Part shown: positions 36,825 to 43,194 of the stretch, piece after piece | Layout of the letters: every line of letters starts with the position of its first letter | How positions within the stretch are numbered: the stretch's first letter is position 1 | DNA from: Pelorhabdus rhamnosifermentans | GTDB taxonomy: Bacteria > Bacillota > Negativicutes > UMGS1260 | Length of the DNA: 64,000 nucleotides | Assembly (NCBI RefSeq): GCF_018835585.1 | Contig: NZ_JAHGVE010000008.1 | Span: 62,001-126,000 of the forward strand | Direction: 5' to 3' | Translations under genes and position numbers: made by a program | The notes under the pieces: model-generated | Databases searched by the model: none | Told to the model about the DNA's origin: nothing | What the model saw: only the letters and a program-made list of their open reading frames with translations

Positions 36825-37910
36825 ATGCACGATTTACAGTTGAAAAAACATGCGATGACTGGCATATCCTACCTGATACCTTATGTATGTGCAGCTGGCA
36901 TGTTGATGGTAATTGGAAATATATGTGGGGGTCATACAATAACGGACTATAGAGGGAGATTCTCTATTCCTGATGCATTGACAACGTTAGGTGGAGATGG
37001 ATTAGGATTATTGCCAGTTTTCATTTCTACTTTTATTGCATATTCTATTGCTGATCGTCCAGGTATTGCACCAGGATTTCTGTTAGGTTTACTGTGTAAA
37101 GCAAATGGCTTTGGTTTCTTAGGCGGATTATTATCTGGTTATTTAGGTGGTTTTGTAGTAAATTGGCTAAAAAAAGTAATTAAAGTTCCTAGTTTTGCCG
37201 AGGGTATAGTTCCACAAATGATATTGCCACTCTTAACGACTATCATCGTCGGATTATTTATGGAATATATTGTTGGTGTTCCTATTATTGCATTAACAGA
37301 TGGTATTAATACGCTGCTCATTAGTCTACAAGGTGGTAGTTCTATTATTATACTTGGTTTGATTCTGGGCACATTATCTGCCATTGACTATGGTGGACCT
37401 ATCAACAAAGTCGTATTCGTCTTTGTACTTGGCTTTATGACAGAAGGGATTGGTGCACCTATTGCCACATTGATTTCGGCTTCTATGATTGCTCCTTTTG
37501 GTTTAACAATTGGCTACTTTTTAAGCAGAATACTCAAGCGAGATTTGTATTCTCAACAAGAAGTAGATGCTTTAAAATCGGCATTCTTAATGGGGTGTTG
37601 TCAGATTACAGAAGGATCATATCCAATTATTCTTAACGATTTAGTACGTATTACTATATGTACAGGGGTTGGTGCTGCAGTTGATGGTGCCTTAACGATG
37701 TATTGGGATTGTTCTTCTACAGTTCCGGCAGGTGGATTCTTTGCACTTCCAGGAATTAGTCATCCTGGTTTATGGTTATTAAGTTTATTGATTGGATCTT
37801 GCGTATTTGCTGTTCTTATTCAGTTATTAAAGAGGAAACCTTCAGAAGAAATAGAAATTGATGATACGGAAGAGGACTTAGATTTATCCAGCATTAAGAT
37901 TTCTGGTTGA
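36825..37910 (+). CDS. PTS fructose-type EIIC permease
   Basis: 361 residues with about 9-10 TM helices. The N-terminal MTGISYLIPYVCAAGMLMVIG and the GFLGGLLSGYLGGF loop mark the fructose/mannitol-like EIIC family. LNDLVRITICTGVGAAVDGAL is near the C-terminus. Sugar not decided by sequence; the neighbours favour a ketose or an aldose with lyxose/mannose stereochemistry. SD AGGGAGGATGGAT. Confidence 0.93.
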   Translation: MHDLQLKKHAMTGISYLIPYVCAAGMLMVIGNICGGHTITDYRGRFSIPDALTTLGGDGLGLLPVFISTFIAYSIADRPGIAPGFLLGLLCKANGFGFLGGLLSGYLGGFVVNWLKKVIKVPSFAEGIVPQMILPLLTTIIVGLFMEYIVGVPIIALTDGINTLLISLQGGSSIIILGLILGTLSAIDYGGPINKVVFVFVLGFMTEGIGAPIATLISASMIAPFGLTIGYFLSRILKRDLYSQQEVDALKSAFLMGCCQITEGSYPIILNDLVRITICTGVGAAVDGALTMYWDCSSTVPAGGFFALPGISHPGLWLLSLLIGSCVFAVLIQLLKRKPSEEIEIDDTEEDLDLSSIKISG

Positions 37911-37941
37911 AAGCAAATATTTTAATTATAACGGAATTTTG

Positions 37942-37981
37942 CAATCTATATGCAGGTTCGTAAGAACCTGCATATAGATTG
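37942..37981. repeat. Perfect 18-bp inverted repeat
   Basis: CAATCTATATGCAGGTTC and its complement around GTAA. It has no T run on either strand. It lies 31 nt after EIIC and before the isomerase, so it may be an mRNA processing or stability hairpin that adjusts the last gene. Confidence 0.8.
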
Positions 37982-37983
37982 TG

Positions 37984-38267
37984 ATGAATATTGAGCTTAA
38001 AGATATTGCCCTATATACGTATTTAATCTAATCGACGCAAGTGAAAATGGAGATATTTTAAAACATAAGCTGCATTTTAATGCCGATATGATTGCGGAAG
38101 TTGACGAAAAAACATTACCAATGATCTTATATAAAAAGTGCGATAAAGTATTTGATTTTAGCATATTTCATGTTATCGGCCAATATTTTATAAGTGGACA
38201 TAAGCAACTTGCTTTAGTACATGGTGGTTATGGAGGAGATACAAATGAAACGGTCAGAAATAAATAA
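37984..38267 (+). pseudogene. Broken ORF upstream of isomerase, family unknown
   Basis: A frame beginning MNIELKDIALY at 37984 stops at once, but a shifted frame continues as FNLIDASENGDILKHKLHF, AEVDEKTLPMILYKKCDKVF and ISGHKQLALVHGGYGGD. It ends at 38267, overlapping the isomerase start by 23 nt. The continuity suggests an old gene of about 94 codons with one frameshift near 38015. I do not recognise the product. Confidence 0.45.
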
Positions 38268-38934
38268 TATTATTGAATATACGATCAAAAAAGCTAAAAA
38301 ATTAAAATTTCCCCTGCCTCCATTCGCTTACTATACACCTGATGATTGGAGAAATTTAAAAGAAGACCAACGTGAACTCGTTGACAATATGTTGGGATGG
38401 GATGTTACTGATTTTGGAAAAAACGATTTTGAACATATCGGATTAACGATATTTACATTTCGCAATGGTAATTTTAACAAAAAAAACAAATATCCAAAAC
38501 CATATTGTGAAAAACTATTATTTGTTCGTGAAGGACAGATTTTACCGTTTCACTTTCATTGGTATAAAATGGAATACGTTATTAACCGCGGTGGTGGCAC
38601 GTTAAAAATAACCTTATATAATTCAAATGAAAATGAAGATTTCAATGATACCGATGTAGAAGTTCCTATTGATGGTAAAATTATAAAAATTAAAGCCGGT
38701 GAAGAGGTTTTTCTTGAACCAGGACAAAGTGTAACTTTGAGCTCTGGACAATATCATCAATGGCAAGGTGTTCCGGGAACTGGTGATATTGCATTATTTG
38801 AAGTTTCGACAACGAATGATGATAGGGTAGACAATCGGTTTTATGAAGTTAAATCACGTCTTCCGGAAGTAGAAGAGGATGAAGTCGCAAAATATTTGAT
38901 GTTTAACGATTATGATAAATATGTAAGATTCTAA
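38245..38934 (+). CDS. D-lyxose/D-mannose-type ketol-isomerase
   Basis: 229-residue cupin. The metal site is FHFHWYKMEYVINRGGG (His, His, Glu) near 110-126 and QYHQWQG near 172. AKKLKFPLPPFAYYTPDDW and LGWDVTDFG are family signatures of D-lyxose isomerases (as in E. coli O157 and B. subtilis YdaE). Such enzymes convert D-lyxose to D-xylulose and D-mannose to D-fructose. ATG 38245 is set by SD GGAGGAGAT. It ends the PTS operon. Confidence 0.92.
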   Translation: MKRSEINNIIEYTIKKAKKLKFPLPPFAYYTPDDWRNLKEDQRELVDNMLGWDVTDFGKNDFEHIGLTIFTFRNGNFNKKNKYPKPYCEKLLFVREGQILPFHFHWYKMEYVINRGGGTLKITLYNSNENEDFNDTDVEVPIDGKIIKIKAGEEVFLEPGQSVTLSSGQYHQWQGVPGTGDIALFEVSTTNDDRVDNRFYEVKSRLPEVEEDEVAKYLMFNDYDKYVRF

Positions 38935-39072
38935 ATTACAACAAGCAATGATTAAAAGTGCTAACAAATATTTACACATGGCAAATTATAGTTCACCTAG
39001 GCACTCTTTAACCTGCCTGATCCCGAGATTGCTTTTGGTTTGGCGAAAAAAGTTTCAATGGGCCATCTTTTG
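38935..39072. other. Stretch after isomerase
   Basis: No gene supported; AT-rich. Decayed sequence leads into the transposase remnant. Confidence 0.3.
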
Positions 39073-39494
39073 TTATAGTATTCCAAAGCTGTTTTTGTAT
39101 CTAATCTCATGTCGGTACAGAGAAAAGTTCACAAACATTTCGGGTTTAAAAATGCATCTTTTGGCCAACAAAATAAGACTACAGCATGCTAGGGCAGCGT
39201 CAATGATCCTGCAGCAAGCATAGTCCCATAATAATTGATGGCCCCATATCGTTTTACATTCAAGATGAGAAAAGTGGAAATCTGTTGCTTCTATTGGATG
39301 TATGGCCTGTGACGAAGGCTTAGTCTTCTTAGAAATCGTATCGTCATGAATAATAAAGGTGGGAGTCACCTTGCACCAGCGACAAAATCGGCAATATGGC
39401 GATTTACTAGTTGAGAAAAGTAGAGTGGCAAATGTAATTTTGAAATGAAATTGTGGATTGTTGCATCATCTGATAAAATGGATGTACGAGACAT
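39073..39494 (-). mobile_element. DDE transposase remnant
   Basis: On the - strand a start MSRTSILSDDATIHNFISKL at 39494 is followed, after a frameshift and an internal deletion, by TPTFIIHDDTISKKTKPSSQA and FHFSHLECKTIWGHQLLW. The DDT motif with TKPSS and the WGH segment fit IS4/IS701-like transposases. The C-terminal two thirds are missing. Confidence 0.75.
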
Positions 39495-39615
39495 GGACTC
39501 ACTTCCTGTGTTTGGATTTGTGTGGTAACTTATTCTATACCACAGTTGTGAGTCTTTGTCTCTTTTTATTTTTCTTTGGAATTAATTGGGTTCGAATTTA
39601 ATCATTTCTAGATAA

Positions 39616-40440
39616 TTATTTATTTTGTTGCTTGTAGAGACAATTAACATGAACAGGGCACATAGGGCCACCAATTTCACAAGACTTGCGGCTTTCGATA
39701 TTGCCACAAGTCGGTACATCTTTTAACGCGACGATAAGATCAAAAACACTCTCAATTTGTTTCCGTTCACCTTCAATCTGCAGCATGGTTGCTCCCTCAG
39801 CACCGTTGATACCTCCAGCGGCAATTACAGTTGTTTTTACGCCAGTCAAAATTTCAAGTGCATCCCTTTCAGTAACTACGTGGCCCACTAGAGGGATCAT
39901 ACCAACGGCCATCCCCATTGCTTTGTCCACGCGTTTGCGGCCTGTCTGCTTTGATATTTCAATTATGGAACCGGAAATAAGTTTCTCCATGCCTACAGCA
40001 ATAACTAGCGGAATGCCTTCCGTCCACAGGGCGGTCAGTGATTTTCCGGCAACGCTGCCCCCCTCCACTCCGGCCAGAAGTCCAGCGACGCCATAACAGT
40101 CAAGTGCGTTGGCCCCAGTAATGAAGACATCATTGGGTCCCATTTTAACGATTTCTTCGGGCAAGGTATTGTCCGCATTATGCCATTCGCCCTGTTCTAC
40201 AACGGCTATATGAGGTGCATCCGCCATCTTCCGCGGTCCGCGGGCACCGTCTGGCACAATTCGTCCGCCAAGTCGCATTGGTGGGACACCCAGCATTTCG
40301 GCTAGAGCTGATACTGTAGTACCAGATTTTAAAACCACTTGTCCATGCCCCAATGCGTGTTTTACTTCAGGAAGCTGAAGGATGGCCTGCGCAATTAGCT
40401 GCTTTGCCTGTGGAACAGTCACGATGATTTGTCCGATCAA
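39616..40440 (-). CDS. Conserved hypothetical protein with Cys-rich tail
   Basis: 274 residues, no family I can name. Glycine-rich motifs GGRIVPDGARGPRKMADAPH, FITGANALDCYGVAG and VIAAGGINGAEGATM suggest an alpha/beta nucleotide- or cofactor-binding fold. The C-terminus has five Cys in TCGNIESRKSCEIGG and PMCPVHVNC, a possible metal or 4Fe4S site. TTG 40440 is favoured because GGAGGGG lies 6 nt upstream; the longer ATG would start inside that SD. No signal peptide or TM. Confidence 0.75.
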   Translation of the reverse strand: MIGQIIVTVPQAKQLIAQAILQLPEVKHALGHGQVVLKSGTTVSALAEMLGVPPMRLGGRIVPDGARGPRKMADAPHIAVVEQGEWHNADNTLPEEIVKMGPNDVFITGANALDCYGVAGLLAGVEGGSVAGKSLTALWTEGIPLVIAVGMEKLISGSIIEISKQTGRKRVDKAMGMAVGMIPLVGHVVTERDALEILTGVKTTVIAAGGINGAEGATMLQIEGERKQIESVFDLIVALKDVPTCGNIESRKSCEIGGPMCPVHVNCLYKQQNK

Positions 40441-40609
40441 GTCAATCCCCTCCATTAAAGATCTGTATATATATCAAGCAATAAATTATTTCGTTGTTAA
40501 TATAAAAGTTCCTTGTTGTCAGTCAGAAGCTTTAACGGATATCACGCAAATATACTAAACAGCTGAGATTGAAGGGCTGATATAAAAATTAGTTAGGACT
40601 CATTGAGCC

Positions 40610-40747
40610 CTAGTTTGGAAAGAGAAATGTTGTGGATTTCCGATCGAGAATGGGTGGATTGACTTTAGAAGGCTTGGAAGTAGTTATAGTCTTTAATGAT
40701 TGTTTTTCCTTAGACCATTCACTTGTACTATCTCGATGCATACTCAT
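40610..40747 (-). CDS. Putative small protein (45 aa)
   Basis: ATG with GGGAGATGATGTT upstream; 45 residues, Ser/Thr/Lys-rich and hydrophilic (MSMHRDSTSEWSKEKQSL...). No similarity recognised. It may be a real short gene or chance. Confidence 0.35.
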   Translation of the reverse strand: MSMHRDSTSEWSKEKQSLKTITTSKPSKVNPPILDRKSTTFLFPN

Positions 40748-40843
40748 AACATCATCTCCCGATGTTATCTTTTATAAAACTATGGATTAAATTCAAAAAG
40801 CCAGGACCTAATTGGCCCTGGTTGGAGAGAGAAAAATTTACGT

Positions 40844-40984
40844 TTATATTATGCCTTGAAAATTGGCTTTTATGCATGGAAAAGCCAGAGCAATTGTCTC
40901 CGTAGAGAAAGTATCATTGTTCATTTCACTGGATATATCTGTGAACAGACTGACTAAACCTAGGATAATGATATCACTATGCAT
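40844..40984 (-). pseudogene. MFS transporter N-terminal fragment
   Basis: The - strand frame begins MHSDIIILGLVSLFTDISSE, the first TM and loop of a major facilitator family permease, then turns into unrelated sequence and stops after 46 codons. The remaining 11 helices are missing. Confidence 0.6.
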
Positions 40985-41020
40985 CTTTTACCATCTGCTT
41001 CTTTGCTGCCTCTTGCTTTT

Positions 41021-41494
41021 TTATGACCGTAACGTCGCACTGAGGCGCATAGGATTTAAGAACAGTTTAATAGCGTCTTCTGGTGATGGCACTACAATAT
41101 TAGCTGCTGCCATGATGCCGCCGCTGACTCCCTCTGCTCCTAACACGCAGATTTTCAATCCGGCAATAAAGAACATAGGCTGATCATTGACACCATTACC
41201 GACAACCGCCGTTGTATCCGCTCCCCATTTCTGGACATAGCGGGCCTTTTCTTTTCCGTCCTTATCTTCCGGTAAAACAATTAGTTCCACATCCGGTACG
41301 TTCTTTAGTTCTTCCTGAGCCGTGCCAAAGGTATCAGCTGTAATCACTACGACAAAAACCTTCGATGCCAGTTCGGCCAGCAGCCGCCGCACTTCTTCTG
41401 AAACACGTCCATTCTCAGCCAATACGCCGTTATAATCAAACACAACATGGCGAAATTCATATTGCCTGCCATTTGGTAATTGAATAGAAATCAT
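41021..41494 (-). CDS. HAD-like hydrolase, soluble P-type-ATPase type
   Basis: About 157 residues. Motif I is VFDYNGVLAENG (Asp then Asn where phosphatases have the second Asp), motif II VVITADT, and motif III-IV VVGNGVNDQPMFFIAG. The replaced second Asp recalls P-type ATPase phosphorylation domains (family COG4087). ATG 41494 (SD GGGAGTGGAG) or GTG 41503. It lies downstream of the fluoride riboswitches and the stress protein, about 105 nt apart, and may share their transcript. HAD genes are among known fluoride-riboswitch targets. Confidence 0.85.
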   Translation of the reverse strand: MISIQLPNGRQYEFRHVVFDYNGVLAENGRVSEEVRRLLAELASKVFVVVITADTFGTAQEELKNVPDVELIVLPEDKDGKEKARYVQKWGADTTAVVGNGVNDQPMFFIAGLKICVLGAEGVSGGIMAAANIVVPSPEDAIKLFLNPMRLSATLRS

Positions 41495-41598
41495 TTTCTC
41501 CACTCCCTTTGTCTTTGCTAGCTCAATTGAAAAATTAAATCAATCCGGCAGCAAGCAATATACCCCACTCCCTTGTGCTAATTGGGCGATAACCAGCG

Positions 41599-41952
41599 CT
41601 ATTTCATAATCGTCACCGGCACTTTGGAATAGGTGACCACTTTTTGTGCAACACTGCCAATAACAAGGTTTTTAAAACCGCCCATACCGTGCGTTCCCAT
41701 TACAATTAAATCAGCCTTGCGGTCAGCAGCATAACGAACCAGACTTTCCGCCGGATGGCCATGCAGCATTTCCGTTTGCACAGTAAGACCTTGCTCTTCA
41801 CCATAAGCTGCCGCTTTTTCTAAAAGCGGACGGCAATGCTTTTCACCGTCCGCGTAAAACTCATCCACTTCATCAATACTGGAACTAAATTCCGGCGGCT
41901 TAACCAGCGCCAAAAATACCCACTGCGCTGCAATTGCAAAATTCTGCTCCAT
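41599..41952 (-). CDS. Universal stress protein, N-terminally short
   Basis: 117 residues. The C-terminal ATP-site motif GTHGMGGFKNLVIGSVAQKV and VPVTIMK is intact. The normal first strand with VPVDGS and half of helix 1 (about 25 residues) is missing. The start is nevertheless well supported: SD AAGGAGGT 8 nt before ATG 41952. The SD can pair with the CTCCT strand of the upstream fluoride riboswitch. A UspA-like protein lacking the first strand may not bind ATP normally. Confidence 0.85.
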   Translation of the reverse strand: MEQNFAIAAQWVFLALVKPPEFSSSIDEVDEFYADGEKHCRPLLEKAAAYGEEQGLTVQTEMLHGHPAESLVRYAADRKADLIVMGTHGMGGFKNLVIGSVAQKVVTYSKVPVTIMK

Positions 41953-41960
41953 AATAGACG

Positions 41961-41967
41961 ACCTCCT
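41961..41967 (-). promoter_or_regulatory. Ribosome binding site likely sequestered by riboswitch
   Basis: AGGAGGT, 8 nt before the stress protein ATG. AGGAG is complementary to CTCCT at the 3' edge of the proximal fluoride riboswitch, with a CATTT/AAATG hairpin between them. Confidence 0.65.
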
Positions 41968-41997
41968 TTTTTCATTTGTTTAAAATGTATGAATCAA

Positions 41998-42045
41998 GTA
42001 GGAGTTATCACCGTCTGAGCGGAGTTATGGCGAACTCCATCGCCT
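41998..42045 (-). promoter_or_regulatory. Fluoride riboswitch (crcB motif), proximal copy
   Basis: The - strand reads GGCGATGGAGTTCGCC, then ATAACTCCG, a CCG/CGG helix, and GGTGATAACTCCTAC. This is the crcB-motif consensus: the GGCGA/TCGCC helix, the GGAGT to ACTCC pseudoknot and the final CUAC. No terminator follows. The released ACTCC strand can pair with the SD, so control is probably translational: fluoride forms the pseudoknot and frees the SD. Confidence 0.93.
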
Positions 42046-42092
42046 TATTGTCTGGTAATAATGAAAAGCCTTATATATTTTTTTTCGGCGGT

Positions 42093-42130
42093 AAAATAAA
42101 TAGACTCCTACCACCGAAGTGGTAGGAGTC
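42093..42130 (-). terminator. Riboswitch-linked terminator of distal copy
   Basis: GACTCCTACCAC and GTGGTAGGAGTC form a 12-bp stem with a TTCG loop, followed by TATTTATTTT. Its 5' arm contains the pseudoknot strand ACTCC of the distal riboswitch, so ligand binding should prevent the hairpin. Confidence 0.9.
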
Positions 42131-42172
42131 ATTACCGTTTATACGGGTTTCAAGGCGAACTCCATCGCCGTC
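42121..42172 (-). promoter_or_regulatory. Fluoride riboswitch (crcB motif), distal copy
   Basis: GACGGCGATGGAGTTCGCC, then a CCG/CGG helix with TATAAA loop, and GGTAATGACTCCTAC. Same consensus elements as the proximal copy. The pseudoknot strand overlaps the terminator arm, which predicts a transcriptional ON switch. Confidence 0.95.
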
Positions 42173-42183
42173 ATTTTAAAATA

Positions 42184-42212
42184 ATTATAACTTAACTATT
42201 TCGTATCGTCAA
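42184..42212 (-). promoter_or_regulatory. Promoter of riboswitch transcript
   Basis: On the - strand TTGACG (42212-42207), 17 nt, TATAAT (42189-42184). The transcript would start near 42177, just before the distal riboswitch. Confidence 0.8.
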
Positions 42213-42383
42213 CGATATAACATTTATATTAAATATCTCTTATCATCTTGAAAATTCATTAGCTCAAAATATTTACAACTGTGGTGTAGAAAAAGCCACA
42301 TTCGAATGCGGTCAGTGAGCCATAACAATGTGACGGATTTTTCTTGATGTTTTATTAGGGTATTTAGTAGTTGACTTGGCGCC

Positions 42384-42749
42384 ATGTATGTTGATAAAGC
42401 TTCTAATGAATTGGGTGTTGTGGATTATCAACTTTTATTATCACAGGCTCCTGAAACGGCAACAGCACAGCAAACCCTAGATGCTGCAGTTACACAGGCC
42501 AAAAGTGATTTTGATACACAAAGTGCTAATATGAGTGATCAAGATAAGCAAGCACTTTATCAAAAAATGCAACAAGATCTTGACGAAAAGAAGCAAGAAC
42601 TTATGGGACCTATTAATGACAAAATTATGGCCGCAATTAAATCGGTAGCTGATGCCAAAGGGTTAAAATCTGTTTTGTTTAAAGATAATGTTGTTTATGG
42701 CGGATTAGATATAACTAATGATGTAGGAAAAATTATTACTGGAAAGTAA
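42384..42749 (+). pseudogene. OmpH/Skp-like periplasmic chaperone, signal-less fragment
   Basis: 121 codons. GVVDYQLLLSQAPETATAQQ, a helical DTQSANMSDQDKQALYQKMQ stalk and NVVYGGLDITNDVGK at the end match OmpH family proteins of diderm Firmicutes. The N-terminal signal peptide is gone and no clear SD precedes the ATG, so the protein, if made, would stay in the cytoplasm. It supports a diderm cell plan. Confidence 0.75.
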
Positions 42750-42828
42750 TAATTAATTTAAGTGTCAGAGGTTATAACCGGATTTGACACAAAGTGCCGG
42801 ACTTTCGAACCGTCTCGGCGCACCATTT

Positions 42829-42890
42829 AAGAATATAGTAGTGGCAAGACTTAGAGATTCTGAGCCTTGCCACTACTATATTCTTTTTTT
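42829..42890 (+). terminator. Strong terminator
   Basis: AAGAATATAGTAGTGGCAAG pairs with CTTGCCACTACTATATTCTT, 20 bp, and ends in TTTTTTT. Confidence 0.92.
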
Positions 42891-43194
42891 ATTGTTTGTA
42901 TGATATTTCATTGATTTTGTAGATTCATGTAAGAATAAAGAAAATAAATAAAAAGTATAATGCCTCCTAAATCGTATCTCGCCTTTGGATATCTCCGAGC
43001 GACCACTTTATAAATAATACTCCGTAAATATTTAAGCGTCAGTTGTGTCATGGTTTTGTCACAATTTTATAGTAGAGTATGCATAATGATGAGGTATTTG
43101 CAGTCAGTGCCTAGATCGTAGTGTTTGGTTGCTATTGGGAATAGTAGATATTGGCGAAGATACCTACCTTTAACTTAAATTATGGAGGTAAACT
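42891..43194. other. Upstream region of glycosyltransferase
   Basis: AT-rich, no gene. A box TTGTCACAATTTTATAGTAGAGTATG near 43056-43082 could be part of a promoter; a GGAGG SD precedes the next TTG. Confidence 0.4.

Noticed and set aside
38948-39223. 91-codon + strand frame after the isomerase
   Set aside because: It overlaps the antisense transposase remnant, which shows recognisable motifs; no SD.
41504-41598. Short - strand peptide end REWGILLAAGLI before the HAD gene
   Set aside because: Looks like the end of a membrane protein, but only a few codons; too little to call.
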